From the NCBI RefSeq assembly GCF_018860855.1, contig NZ_JAHKQE010000031.1, positions 1 through 51,893 on the forward strand: a DNA stretch of 51,893 nucleotides, given 5' to 3'. This stretch comes from Amphritea atlantica. GTDB lineage: Bacteria; Pseudomonadota; Gammaproteobacteria; Pseudomonadales; Balneatricaceae. Position 1 is the first letter of the stretch, and every line of letters begins with the position of its first letter. The notes below the pieces were generated by a model that saw nothing but the letters and a program-made list of their open reading frames with translations, was not told where the DNA came from and did not search any database. The position numbers were made by a program, and so were the translations under genes. Positions 1-9,208 of this stretch are shown piece by piece.

Positions 1-134
1 AGCACCCCGATCCCGCAGCCGAAGCAGCACACATTATGACTATTAAAATCTCCCTCTCTTCGCACCTTCAATGCAGCTGAAGCAAGCCCATCAACAATGG
101 TCATTCAAAAATTAAACATAAGGCTAAAAACCTA

Positions 135-380
135 TCAGGTCTGACTTTTTTGTAAGTATTTCTTGATACCTTCGCTTGGATCGATCTTCAGTACATCGCA
201 ATACTGAACATATTCATAGACATCTAGCTTTCGTTCAAGCGTCTCTACCTTCTGTATAAAGCTGTGTGGCTCGCCTAATAACTGCGCCATAGCGCGCATA
301 CTCAGCCCTTGGTGCTGACGAGCAGATTTTAACCAAGTGACTAATTCGAAATAACGCTTACTTGAAATTGTTTTGTTCAT
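135..380 (-). CDS. XRE-family HTH transcriptional regulator
   Basis: Small DNA-binding protein of about 81 residues. A helix-turn-helix is visible in the middle (LSMRAMAQLLGEPHSFIQKV), followed by a short helical tail, as in single-domain Cro/C1-type regulators. I chose the ATG at 380 (MNKTISSK). A longer TTG-initiated form from 416 is possible but would translate through the paired operator at 381-426. The AAGAAGG stretch at 401-407 is too far from the ATG to be a normal ribosome binding site, so translation may be weak or leaderless. It is divergent from the gene at 456 and very probably represses itself and that gene. The class is fairly certain; the regulated targets are inferred. Confidence 0.8.
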   Translation of the reverse strand: MNKTISSKRYFELVTWLKSARQHQGLSMRAMAQLLGEPHSFIQKVETLERKLDVYEYVQYCDVLKIDPSEGIKKYLQKSQT

Positions 381-426
381 TGTACCGATTATGGGTACAA
401 TCCTTCTTGTACCCAATTTAGGTACA
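381..426. promoter_or_regulatory. Paired palindromic operator between divergent genes
   Basis: Two copies of TGTACC-N7-GGTACA lie at 381-399 and 408-426, centre to centre 27 bp. They fill the gap directly upstream of the XRE start codon at 380 and 30 bp before the divergent gene at 456. Identical arms and spacing in tandem are typical of cooperative repressor binding. Binding by the adjacent XRE protein is inferred. Confidence 0.75.
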
Positions 427-455
427 GCCTAAACCTCAAATATTTTGGAGATAAG

Positions 456-890
456 ATGAAGACAACCAAAGAAGCGCTTAAAGACATGAAACAAATCATA
501 GATATACTTGAAGACAAAGGAGAACCCTTTGATTCTGGCTGCTCAGAAGACGAGTCCGTCACTATGATTGAAAGGGCGCGACGTAAGAGCCCACAAAAGC
601 CTATACGTATCGTTAGCGACTGGATCTGGTGGCAGATTGAATACCCGTTAGCGGACTTAAGTCGTTTAGCTGAACGTCACCTGCAACCAGTAAAAATCAG
701 AGCAGATCAAATACTACTAGATGAAACCAATACATATGGAGGTGAACAAACACTTATCTCAACCCATTTAGTCGACATTCGTTATGACTGCGTATTTGAA
801 AGTGAAGACATTACTTATATTTTATGTGGCCTAGGGACACGTAAGAACGTCACCCCAGAACAACTAGCATTCTTTATCGGTCTATCCTAG
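456..890 (+). CDS. Hypothetical protein next to XRE regulator
   Basis: A 144-residue protein I do not recognise. The start is well supported by GGAG five bases before the ATG. The N-terminal third is charged and helical; residues 50-144 look like a compact soluble domain with a Trp-rich segment (SDWIWWQIEYPLADL) and a C-terminal TPEQLAFFIGL helix. No signal peptide or membrane segment is visible. It is divergent from the XRE gene across the paired operator and is followed by a tyrosine recombinase, so it is probably cargo of a mobile or island-derived module. No function is proposed. Confidence 0.65.
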   Translation: MKTTKEALKDMKQIIDILEDKGEPFDSGCSEDESVTMIERARRKSPQKPIRIVSDWIWWQIEYPLADLSRLAERHLQPVKIRADQILLDETNTYGGEQTLISTHLVDIRYDCVFESEDITYILCGLGTRKNVTPEQLAFFIGLS

Positions 891-1033
891 GCAACGAATG
901 GCCTCAGCTAAGCCGTAAAACTTCATTTAATTAATTTTCATCAAAAAAAACACAAGGCATTGAAAAATAAGCACTATACTCTTTTGTAGCGACAAGGATT
1001 GTCGTCAAAAACACAATGATATGGAGTGTCATC

Positions 1034-1984
1034 ATGAATGAAAACACAAAGGAAGAATACAGAAGACTAGCAAAGCATTTCTATACTAAACACGGAATAG
1101 TGAAGCCTACAGCCAAAACCGTTTGCGATGCGCTTAAGGACTGTGCAACCGACTACCGTCCGGATTACTGGAGACGCTTACGCACGGCTCTAGCTTTAAT
1201 GGCTGAAGAAAGCGGTTTTTACAAAGCTGCAAATAAGATTAAAGCAACAATTAACCCTATCACTGCCGACCGCAACAAACGCAGCCAAATAAAGCCTAAG
1301 CAAAAAAGACAGAAAACCGTTAATACCGCCGATCAAAAGCAACTTCTAGATTATTTAGTAGATAAAAAAGAAAGAACGGTTTTTGCCGGAGTGGAGCTCG
1401 TTAGTCACCTTGGTTGTCGCCCAGCTGAGCTCAGAAACCTCCAGTTCGTAGGGAGCTGCTATATAGCAATCTCTTCCGCTAAAAAAACCGAGGATGGTAC
1501 AAGAGGGCTTGATCGCATCCTTGAGATAAAAGACAACTCAATTTTTAACAGTCTCAAAGAATGTCATGAGATGCTAATAAACGCGCCCTACTCAGACCCC
1601 ATTCGCTATGTGCAAAAACGACTAGACACGTTGACCCAACGATTATGGCCTAAACGCAAAGTACGCCCGTCACTATATTCATGGCGACATCAAATGGGCG
1701 CTGATTTGAAAGCCAGTGACCTCCCCTCAGAAGAAATTGCTGCGATTATGGGACATCAATCTATAAACAGCGTACAAGTCTATGGAAACCCTCGTAGCGC
1801 TCAGCACTCAAGAAATTATTTGAAGCCCGATAAAGGTATTGTTAGGCAAGTTCAAAAACGTAACCAACATCGTCTGACGAAGCATAAAGATGAACCCATC
1901 ACGCTCAACAATATAAGTCGATGGATCAAGCAAAACCATCATGCAGCAAGAGGCCGGCCAAGGCCTGACATAGAACCGCATTGA
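1034..1984 (+). CDS. Tyrosine recombinase / site-specific integrase
   Basis: A protein of about 316 residues with an N-terminal helical arm-binding region and a C-terminal catalytic domain. Visible motifs are GCRPAELRNL (first catalytic Arg), SLYSWRHQ (second Arg; the usual His three residues before it is Tyr), IMGHQS (His) and VQVYGNPR (nucleophilic Tyr). I chose the ATG at 1034 because GGAG lies seven bases upstream, rather than the ATG at 1016. A basic tail follows the catalytic domain. It breaks and rejoins DNA at a specific site. A small inverted repeat (CGACA/TGTCG, 990-1004) lies upstream, and a 54-bp element found twice in the window lies about 100 bp downstream, which could be its recombination site (inference). 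Confidence 0.85.
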   Translation: MNENTKEEYRRLAKHFYTKHGIVKPTAKTVCDALKDCATDYRPDYWRRLRTALALMAEESGFYKAANKIKATINPITADRNKRSQIKPKQKRQKTVNTADQKQLLDYLVDKKERTVFAGVELVSHLGCRPAELRNLQFVGSCYIAISSAKKTEDGTRGLDRILEIKDNSIFNSLKECHEMLINAPYSDPIRYVQKRLDTLTQRLWPKRKVRPSLYSWRHQMGADLKASDLPSEEIAAIMGHQSINSVQVYGNPRSAQHSRNYLKPDKGIVRQVQKRNQHRLTKHKDEPITLNNISRWIKQNHHAARGRPRPDIEPH

Positions 1985-2087
1985 TAAATGATTCAGTACA
2001 GAAGATCTAAATTTAAGTCGTTAGACCGGCTCTCAGAGCTTCTCTTCGATAAATAAAATGATTCGTTCGTGCAGAACAGCTTTGTGG

Positions 2088-2141
2088 ATAGATTACGAGG
2101 TAACCCTACTTCTGAGCGCCGTTATTTTTCGGGGGGATTAC
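2088..2141 (-). repeat. 54-bp repeated element, copy 1
   Basis: This segment matches 34411-34464 in inverted orientation over exactly 54 bp (roughly 46 identities by eye), and similarity stops on both sides. Its outer end begins GTAATCCCCCCGAAAAATAA. It forms the breakpoint of the truncated ydiJ gene and supplies that reading frame's stop codon. It could be a solo insertion-sequence end or a recombination site of the recombinase at 1034-1984; the sequence alone does not decide. Confidence 0.7.
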
Positions 2142-2400
2142 CCCCTCCTCTGGGCGAAAAAACTATCTCTTTGAAAGCAGCATTACCATTTGCAACCTTT
2201 AGAATAAGATTGAGATCATTAGTCCGTTTCGGATATAACACACATTGAGGAAAAACTTGATAAACACTATTGTCAGTTGAATATGTAACACGATCAGCGT
2301 ATTGATCTCCCAAATCCCCAGAAAAACCAGCTCTTTTAAGGGCTTTAAGGTAGCTATTTATCACCTTAGTTGAAACCAGTGACTGCTGAAAAGTCGGCAT
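2122..2400 (-). pseudogene. ydiJ: Truncated N-terminus of YdiJ-type FAD-linked oxidase
   Basis: Only the first ~85 residues of a large FAD/FMN-dependent dehydrogenase remain. The segments SYLKALKRAGFSGDLGDQY and ADRVTYSTDNSVYQVFP, then the start of the FAD-binding motif FSPRGGG, match the N-terminus of YdiJ (D-2-hydroxyglutarate dehydrogenase, about 1000 residues). The frame then enters the 54-bp repeat and stops. GGGAG precedes the ATG at 2400. The rest of the gene, including the FAD domain and Fe-S cluster region, is absent, so this is non-functional. It is divergent from the LysR gene at 2503, which may once have controlled it. Confidence 0.85.
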
Positions 2401-2502
2401 ATACTCTCCCGAACACAATGAATTTTCTTATATTAATTTCTTTCTATTACATCACCGTATATAATTTATGTAAATTTAATTATATGAATGAATTATTAAT
2501 AT

Positions 2503-3423
2503 ATGACTAACAATATAAACATTCGTCACCTTCGCGCATTCATTGAAGTAGCTAGAGAATCAAGCTACAGAAGAGCTTCAGAAACGCTTTGCCTGACTCA
2601 AGCCTCCTTAAGCACAACAATCAATCAACTTGAACAACATTTAGGTGTTAAGTTATTTAACCGTACAACTCGCAAAGTCTCATTAACAAATGAAGGAGAG
2701 CTTTTCCTGATAAATGCTAAACGAACTCTCTCAGAGTTTGACTTCTCTTTATCCGATATGCAGTCGAGAGCAAAGCATAAAAAAGGCCATGTAACTATTG
2801 CTGCGGCCCCTGCAGCACTCGCATATCTGCTACCTAATGTTATTGATCAGTTTATTCAGCTCTACCCACAAATAAACTTAACAGTTAGAGAGGAAACTGC
2901 TGACAACGTTGAATACTTACTCCGGAGTAAAAAAATTGATTTTGGACTACAGGGAAAGCACAATCATAACAGCAACTTTCAGTATGAACTGGTACATCAG
3001 GATTATTACGGCATCATTTCAGCAGACGAACAAGCTCAAGAATCTGGATCAATTGAGACCACTGATAAAGTCAGCTGGGAAGTAATTAAAGATCACAATT
3101 TACTATGCATGACAGAAAACACGTCCATACAAAGCCAACTTAACGCGCTTAAACACTATAAGACACACTCTGAAAATCGAATTATTGAGTCCAATAAACC
3201 CGGATTCATTGTTGACATGGTGGAGCGAGGGGTAGGTATTGCAGTGCTGCCTTTACTCACAATATCCAGCCTCATGCATAAAAACATTAAATTTCAGCGT
3301 TTGGAGAAGCCTGAAGTTTACCGCGATTTTTTCCTCATAAAAGATAAAGATAGAACATTATCACCTACCTCATCATGCCTGTATGAGATGATCATCGATA
3401 GCCTTAAATTTGAAAGTCTATGA
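2503..3423 (+). CDS. LysR-family transcriptional regulator
   Basis: A 306-residue protein with a typical LysR N-terminal winged HTH (residues 5-65, including TLCLTQASLSTTINQLEQHL and LFNRTTRKVSLTNEGE) and a periplasmic-binding-like effector domain from about residue 90. It is transcribed away from the truncated ydiJ with an AT-rich gap of about 100 bp, the usual LysR/target arrangement. With its presumed target destroyed, its present role is unclear. Family assignment is secure; the effector is unknown. Confidence 0.9.
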   Translation: MTNNINIRHLRAFIEVARESSYRRASETLCLTQASLSTTINQLEQHLGVKLFNRTTRKVSLTNEGELFLINAKRTLSEFDFSLSDMQSRAKHKKGHVTIAAAPAALAYLLPNVIDQFIQLYPQINLTVREETADNVEYLLRSKKIDFGLQGKHNHNSNFQYELVHQDYYGIISADEQAQESGSIETTDKVSWEVIKDHNLLCMTENTSIQSQLNALKHYKTHSENRIIESNKPGFIVDMVERGVGIAVLPLLTISSLMHKNIKFQRLEKPEVYRDFFLIKDKDRTLSPTSSCLYEMIIDSLKFESL

Positions 3424-4729
3424 TAAAACCGGGCTATAGCAACACACTTTATAAAGTGACCTCGTGCTCTGCCTCAAACTAAAAACCTACGCATAAGCCA
3501 TTTCCGCCTTAGCATGTCCCCAGGGTAACTGGATTTATGAAATACAAGGAAATAAGGGCTTATCCGGAGGACATGCTATTTACAGGCATACCGCTTGTAC
3601 GCTGAAAATTTCTAATGTTAGATCTAGTCTTCGTGTAAGCACCGAAGAGCGACCTCTAGAGTTCCAGCTCTGTTTTTGTAAAGGGTCTTCAAACAGGTAA
3701 AAAGGATGCGTCATTTTACTTCTCTTTCTTTTCAGCTCTAGCGAAGAACAATCTGACCACTCCATAGCCCGCAGAGAGCACATTTTGGCTTGTTCTCTAA
3801 CTTTCTAGATGAGGATAGAATTAAAGATTTCAACAACATTCCCGTCAAATCCTTGTGAACGCACTCTGGGGCAGAGGGCTCTATTGTACGGAATCTTGAT
3901 GATCTTTCAGCCCGTGGGAGATCATAATACTTAGCTGTTTGAAGTTCAGATATATAGACTTCGCATGCCTGACACTAGCGCAGTTTGGGCCTTTTACCCA
4001 GAGCTAAACTCGAATCCACGTGCTGCCTTTCTGTTTATGATAATGGTACATAGCTGCCACAGCATGTATGTCTGCGGTAAGTAACCACATGAACCGAAAA
4101 TATCGTGAATTTCTGTCATTAAATTTTTGATAGCTTTACTTTCGCCCACTAGCGGTAGAAGTTCAAAGCTAAAGAAGTAAATGGGGCTGCCTGCAGTACC
4201 GAGAAGCATCCACTCCACTAGAGGAGTAATGTAGTAATCTCTGGTTACACAAAAAGACTCAGTGGAAAATTAGCGCTTTAATATACACAGCCTGATAACT
4301 GTTTCTCACCTAAGGAATTACTTCCTTACTCCCCCCCCATTCTTGCGGGAAGAAAGCTGTAATAAATAGCCAAAAACACCGCAAAGCTCCGACAATAGTT
4401 ACCAACCGTTGATGCAGAATGATAGCTTCCGTTCATTAGAGAGAGCGTAATGAACCAGTAATATTACTGCTATAACGACCCCAACACAGAAAAAACCAAA
4501 TCATGTTAATTATCATTGTTAGCTTAACCATTAAAGGCAACCTGCGCATTACTGGTGGTAATTATTTAGCTTTCATACACCATCTGTTTCATAACGAGGC
4601 GATAAGATCATTTCGATTCAGGTCCAATTTTACTATAGTAGTGACACGAATTTACGAAAAAACACCAAGAATAAGCAGAACAAAGGCCGCACTACATAGT
4701 ATGCGTCGCACAGCCTCACTCTAAATGTT
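3424..4729. other. Gene-poor stretch of about 1.3 kb
   Basis: No convincing gene. Short open frames at 3580-3783 (-), 3994-4230 (-) and 4503-4724 (+) lack ribosome binding sites and recognisable motifs. The minus-strand frame at 3994-4230 has protein-like composition (for example TAGSPIYFFSFELLPLVGES) and could be a decayed gene fragment that I cannot identify. An interleaved inverted-repeat structure lies at 3493-3578. Confidence 0.5.
3493..3578. repeat. Two interleaved inverted repeats
   Basis: ATAAGCC (3493-3499) pairs with GGCTTAT (3557-3563), and TAGCATGTCC (3510-3519) pairs with GGACATGCTA (3569-3578). The order A-B-A'-B' is pseudoknot-like rather than nested. It may be a remnant end of a small mobile element or a structured transcript downstream of the LysR gene. 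Confidence 0.45.
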
Positions 4730-6133
4730 CTAAGATAAGCAAAGAGCTTTAGTTTGTGTCATTTCAGCCATGGAAAACTTGACGCCTTCGCGACCAATTC
4801 CACCAGAGCCAACCCCACCAAATGGCATACCATCAATTCTAAAATCAGTCGAATCATTCACTAGAACCATACTGGCATCTAAGCACCGGTATGCTTTCAT
4901 TGCTGATTGTAGGTTTGATGTGAAAATAGACTGATGTATAGTCCCTGGAGTTCTGTTACAGCGATCAACGGCCTCATCAAGCGTATCGATTGCATGTAAT
5001 ATAACCACTGGACCGAAAATCTCATTTTTATCAGCCCAGCATTCACTGCTAGCACTAGCCAGTACTGTTGGCTCATAAACAGAGCCTGACCGCTTGTGCC
5101 CGTGTAACAGAGTCGCACCCTCTGCAATTAACTGATCAACCTTCTGCTCAACCGCTACAGCTGCCTGCTCAGTTATCATGGGGCCTATGTCAGTCTCTGG
5201 AAATTGCGGATCACCGCTAACCAAAGTCGCTGTTTGAAGAACAAATTCCTTACAAAAACTCTCATAAACAGAGCGCTCTATAAACACATTTTGTACACTG
5301 ATACAGTTTTGACCTGCAGCCGAAAATGCTCCATCTACACATGCTGAGATAGCCTTAATCAAATCAGCATCCGCCATCACTATCGATGAACCAACCCCGC
5401 CTAATTCAAGTGAAAGCTTTACCATACCAGACATTTTTGCGATCTTTTTACCGGATTCTACACCACCAGTAAAGGAAATCATCCGGATAGCATCGTGCCT
5501 AAATAAGCTATCGCCCAGCTTAGCTCCGTAACCCGTCACAACAGAAATGCACTCTTCAGGAAGACCTGCCTCCAGGAATGCGTCACAAAGCATAATAGCT
5601 GATAAGGGAGTCATTTCTGAAGGCTTCAAAATAACACTATTACCAGTCGCAACAGCAGGCCCCAGCTTGTGGGCAACCAAATTCAAAGGGTCATTATATG
5701 GAGTGATGGCAAGAATTACTCCGAGCGGCTTGTTCTCATAAAAACCGAGTTTACCCGCTCCAGATTCCATACTATCGAATGGAATTGTTTCACCATTAAA
5801 CTGTATTGCCTCAGCTGCCGATAGCTGAAGAGTATTAATACAGCGCATCACCTCGCGCTTGGCACTCGAGATTGGCTTACCGGCTTCCCTTGTTATACAT
5901 TCGGCAAACTCTTTACCGCGCAGCGCTACAAGCTCAGCAGTATTATTTAAAATTTCTGAGCGCTGCCTAGATGTCAACACTGCGGCGAGTGAACGTCCGC
6001 GAATTGCTCTTTCAATCGCTCCAGCGGCATTCTGCGAGGTAAATTCAGGCACCTCAGATACCAACTGACCATCAAAGGGGTTATTTACTTTAATCATATT
6101 GGTAAAGGGACCAGCTTCTTTCATACAATTCAC
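4730..6133 (-). CDS. NAD(P)-dependent aldehyde dehydrogenase family protein
   Basis: A 467-residue ALDH. Visible features are the cofactor region (ITPYNDPLNLVAHKLGPA, ILKPSEMTPLSA), SFTGG, the general-base Glu in SLELGGVGSS, the nucleophilic Cys in AAGQNCISVQN, EIFGPVV and the C-terminal PFGGVGSGGIGREG. The YNDPLN variant resembles the lactaldehyde/phosphonoacetaldehyde dehydrogenase branch rather than betaine-aldehyde or succinate-semialdehyde enzymes. The start is a GTG at 6133 with AAGGA nine bases upstream. It begins 24 bp after the dioxygenase gene, so the two form an operon. It probably oxidises the aldehyde released by that dioxygenase (inference). The exact substrate is unknown. Confidence 0.88.
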   Translation of the reverse strand: MNCMKEAGPFTNMIKVNNPFDGQLVSEVPEFTSQNAAGAIERAIRGRSLAAVLTSRQRSEILNNTAELVALRGKEFAECITREAGKPISSAKREVMRCINTLQLSAAEAIQFNGETIPFDSMESGAGKLGFYENKPLGVILAITPYNDPLNLVAHKLGPAVATGNSVILKPSEMTPLSAIMLCDAFLEAGLPEECISVVTGYGAKLGDSLFRHDAIRMISFTGGVESGKKIAKMSGMVKLSLELGGVGSSIVMADADLIKAISACVDGAFSAAGQNCISVQNVFIERSVYESFCKEFVLQTATLVSGDPQFPETDIGPMITEQAAVAVEQKVDQLIAEGATLLHGHKRSGSVYEPTVLASASSECWADKNEIFGPVVILHAIDTLDEAVDRCNRTPGTIHQSIFTSNLQSAMKAYRCLDASMVLVNDSTDFRIDGMPFGGVGSGGIGREGVKFSMAEMTQTKALCLS

Positions 6134-6157
6134 GGGCGATTTTCCTTGAATTAAAAC

Positions 6158-7210
6158 TTATTCAGCTTCTAGAGGGCAAGTCAACTTCATACCCGGTACC
6201 ACAATACCTCCGCGATTCTCACCACGTGCTATCGGACCATAACGCTCTTCAAAAACCGGAGGAAGCTCCCACCCATGATTAACAGATAGCCATAAACGTA
6301 CATTATGACGACGCCGCTCCAACTCTGGAAAATCTTCATAATCGGTACGCGCATGAACAGTTTGGTGATTATTGACATACCCCATGTCGCCCGGAGCCCA
6401 TTGCAGATCCAGATACATATCCTTGCGGGCAGCTATTTCATCAAAGTAATCAAGCGCTTCAACTTGCATATCAGTTAAAGGCGGAACCTCTTCACGCTCG
6501 AGGGCTGCATCAATAAAGCTACGATCGTGCATTGTTAGCATACGGCCTTTATGGTGCATAAATATAGGCATCTCATAGGTTGCTTCTTTACCGGAAGGAA
6601 TTTCACCTTTACGGTCAAAAGTGAATGGAGCTTCGAGGACGTCCACTAAATCAGGTCGAGTTCGCAGCATCTCATTGTAAATACTATAAGTGCTGGTTAT
6701 AGAGAAGATACCACCGGATTTACAAGGTTTCAGGCACAGCAAAGAAACAACATCAACACTATCTGTATGGTATGGTTGACGTATTGAAGTCGCATAAATA
6801 CGGTTCTGCTTATTCTTAGGGTCGGCGCCAATATCTTTTACGTGACCAACAATATGACCCTTATGATTTTGAGAAACCGGATTCCCCATCCAGGCACCTA
6901 CACCTATATATGCACGGATAACCTCCTCACGAGTGTATTTCGCCTCATCCACTGGCATACCATGCAGCACAGCAAAACCACGACCATGCAGGACTTCATC
7001 ATAGATACGAGTCATCTCGTAGCCTAAGGTAGGTAAGGGAAAGTTGTCCTGATTAATCTCTGGAATGGTAATTCCCAGCTCAATGGTGTTACGAACTGCC
7101 GCTAGAATTTCAGCAACATGCACATCTGTAAGCTGAGTGCGCCAAACGTCAGTAGCTTTTAACTCACTCCCCTTCCAGCTAGCCGGACTTGTAAGATATT
7201 TATTGTTCAT
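6158..7210 (-). CDS. TauD/TfdA-family Fe(II)/2-oxoglutarate dioxygenase
   Basis: A protein of about 350 residues. The facial triad is visible: His148-x-Asp150 in PYHTDSVD and the distal His286 in NHQTVHART, followed by the 2-oxoglutarate-binding Arg305 in HNVRLWL. It hydroxylates a small substrate with succinate and CO2 as co-products; in TauD itself the hydroxylated sulfonate collapses to aldehyde plus sulfite. GGAGAG lies just upstream of two in-frame ATGs; the one at 7210 has the better spacing. It heads an operon with the aldehyde dehydrogenase at 4730-6133. The family is certain; the substrate is not. Confidence 0.88.
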   Translation of the reverse strand: MNNKYLTSPASWKGSELKATDVWRTQLTDVHVAEILAAVRNTIELGITIPEINQDNFPLPTLGYEMTRIYDEVLHGRGFAVLHGMPVDEAKYTREEVIRAYIGVGAWMGNPVSQNHKGHIVGHVKDIGADPKNKQNRIYATSIRQPYHTDSVDVVSLLCLKPCKSGGIFSITSTYSIYNEMLRTRPDLVDVLEAPFTFDRKGEIPSGKEATYEMPIFMHHKGRMLTMHDRSFIDAALEREEVPPLTDMQVEALDYFDEIAARKDMYLDLQWAPGDMGYVNNHQTVHARTDYEDFPELERRRHNVRLWLSVNHGWELPPVFEERYGPIARGENRGGIVVPGMKLTCPLEAE

Positions 7211-7465
7211 CATCTCTCCAGAAAAATAATTAATGATTAATAACATTTAACTAATAATAACCAGTATTGATTATTAAAAATTTAACAGTCGACATAACAT
7301 TTATCAACATATTTTTAAATTTTCATATATTTAATCCAGATCCAACAAGAACAACATAAAATTTTCTTAACCTAATAATAAGAATTATTGCTTTTTAAAA
7401 TCCTTCCTCTCGCACTAGAATGAATAATCAAAAGCAGTATTTATCGTATATTGGGGAACTAAAAT

Positions 7466-8922
7466 ATGACTTTGACAGGCGAGAAGCTGCTCAAGACTAG
7501 GGCTTATATCAATGGAGAATGGGTTAACTCCGCTTCTGGATTAATGATAGAAGTAATCAACCCGGCAACGGGTGATTTAGTTGAAAGCGTTCCATCTTTG
7601 GATGGCATCTCAAGTAAAACAAGCCATTGTGTCTGCCGATAAAGCTCAAAAGTTATGGGCTGCACGAACAGCACACGAACGAGCGGTCGTTTTACAGAAG
7701 TGGAGCCAAATAATTCTTGAGAATATTGAAGAATTAGCCTTAATTCTGACCCTAGAACAGGGTAAACCCTTAGCTGAATCTCGTGTTGAAATCACATCTG
7801 GCACAGCATTTATTGACTGGTATGCAGAAGAGTCCAAGAGGATTTATGGAGATATTATTCCTTCCCTCCGTAATGACCTGCAATTTCAGGTAACTAAAGA
7901 GCCAATTGGTACAGTTGCTGCCATTACCCCTTGGAATTTCCCATTCTCGATGATTACCCGCAAAGCTGCACCCGCTCTTGCAGCCGGATGCAGTATGGTA
8001 TTAAAACCGGCAGAAGCGACACCTCTAACAGCACTCGCTTTAGCAGCATTATCCCAAGAAGCTGGCATTCCTCCAGTGGGTTTTTAACGTTGTAACCGGT
8101 CAAGCCTCAACCGTTGGCGGAGTACTGACAAGCCATCCCTTAATTAAAAAACTCTCATTCACTGGTTCAACTTATGTCGGCAAGCTATTAATGGAACAGT
8201 GCGCTTCAACTGTTAAAAAAATGTCACTGGAGTTAGGCGGTAATGCACCATTAATCGTTTTCGAAGATGCCGACATAGATGCCGCGATAAAGGGAGCAAT
8301 CGCTTCGAAGTATCGTAATTCAGGTCAAACTTGTATATGTATAAATCGCATGTATATTCATGATGCTGTCTACGATGAGTTTGTTGGAAAACTCGATAAA
8401 GCAGTATCACACTTCACTGTAGGCAATGGTAATGACGCCAATGTAGATGTTGGTCCTCTCATCGATACTAGCTCCGCTCAAAGAGTTTCAAAGCTGGTAG
8501 AGCGAGCTCAAGAATAATGTGCTACAGTACGTACGGGTGGTAACTATAAGAAAGAGGACGGCGCGTTTTATCCACCAACTATTCTTACAGGCGTTACAGC
8601 AATAATGGATATTTGCAATGCAGAAATATTTGGCCCGGTGAGTTCAATCATTCGCTTCTCAAGCGCTGATCAGGCTATTCAATTAGCAAATGACTCGAAC
8701 TACGGATTAGCTTCATATATATACACTCGTGATCTCAGAACCATTTCAAAAGTTAGTCGCGCTCTTGAATATGGAATGGTTGGAGTAAATGAAACAGCAA
8801 TATCGAACCATGTCACACCCTTTGGTGGTGTTAAAGAGTCTGGAGTTGGCCGGGAAGGATCTAAGTATGGCATTGATGAATACTTAGAAATGAAATACGT
8901 TTGCATTGGAGGACTAAGCTAG
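7466..8922 (+). pseudogene. gabD: Succinate-semialdehyde dehydrogenase, broken by two frameshifts and a stop
   Basis: Collinear with a complete GabD-type ALDH of about 485 residues. The N-terminus (MTLTGEKLLKTRAYINGEW) starts at 7466. The frame shifts near 7604, again near 8080 (within PPVGVFNVV), and an in-frame TAA occurs at about 8515 where a Lys codon would be expected. The catalytic motifs survive: ITPWNFPFSM, SLELGGNAP (Glu), NSGQTCICINR (Cys), EIFGPV and PFGGVKESGVGREG. The intact remainder suggests recent inactivation. The original stop codon TAG (8920-8922) coincides with the CTAG target of an IS5 remnant. It is divergent from the TauD/ALDH operon across an AT-rich gap of about 250 bp. 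Confidence 0.9.
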
Positions 8923-9130
8923 CAAACTTGCAATTAAGACGGCTACCCATTCTTAATAGGCGATCCTCAGCTTAAAGTAGTAAAAAACTCGCTAGTTCGT
9001 TACTACTTTTTCATGCATGCCAACCTACTGGCATGCAGATGCATTGATCCGATATTTTTATCTTCCGACTTACCCTGACTATATTGACCAATGCAAAAAT
9101 CGCTGCCAACTTGCTGTCATTTCCCTTATG
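8923..9130 (-). mobile_element. IS5-family remnant (3' end only)
   Basis: The outer end CAAACTTGCAATTAAG, preceded by CTAG, matches the left ends of the other IS5 copies. Two hairpins follow: AAAGTAGTAA (8974-8983) with TTACTACTTT (9000-9009), and TGCATGCCA (9014-9022) with TGGCATGCA (9029-9037). Degraded C-terminal transposase sequence continues to about 9130; it matches the other copies in the stretch ending at the LATLFAL-equivalent residues. The rest of the transposase is missing. Confidence 0.75.
8974..9010 (+). terminator. Hairpin with T-run downstream of the gabD pseudogene
   Basis: A 10-bp stem, AAAGTAGTAA/TTACTACTTT, encloses an inner AACT-CGCT-AGTT stem and ends in T residues. It lies within the IS5 remnant and would end transcription coming from gabD. 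Confidence 0.6.
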
Positions 9131-9208
9131 GACTGCCCAGAATTTCATTAGCACTTTCCAGCCTCAATTTGAGGCTGTCTCAAATACTTCAGGACTCACT
9201 CCGCCTAG

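Noticed and set aside
135-890. XRE gene and its divergent neighbour as a toxin-antitoxin pair
   Set aside because: The genes are divergent rather than cotranscribed, and the 144-residue protein has no recognisable toxin motif.
2088-2141. 54-bp element as an integron attC site
   Set aside because: The core sites expected for attC and its paired inner boxes are absent, and the neighbouring recombinase is not of the IntI type by its visible motifs.
4503-4724. 73-codon plus-strand open frame
   Set aside because: No ribosome binding site, no domain and low-complexity composition; treated as part of the gene-poor stretch.
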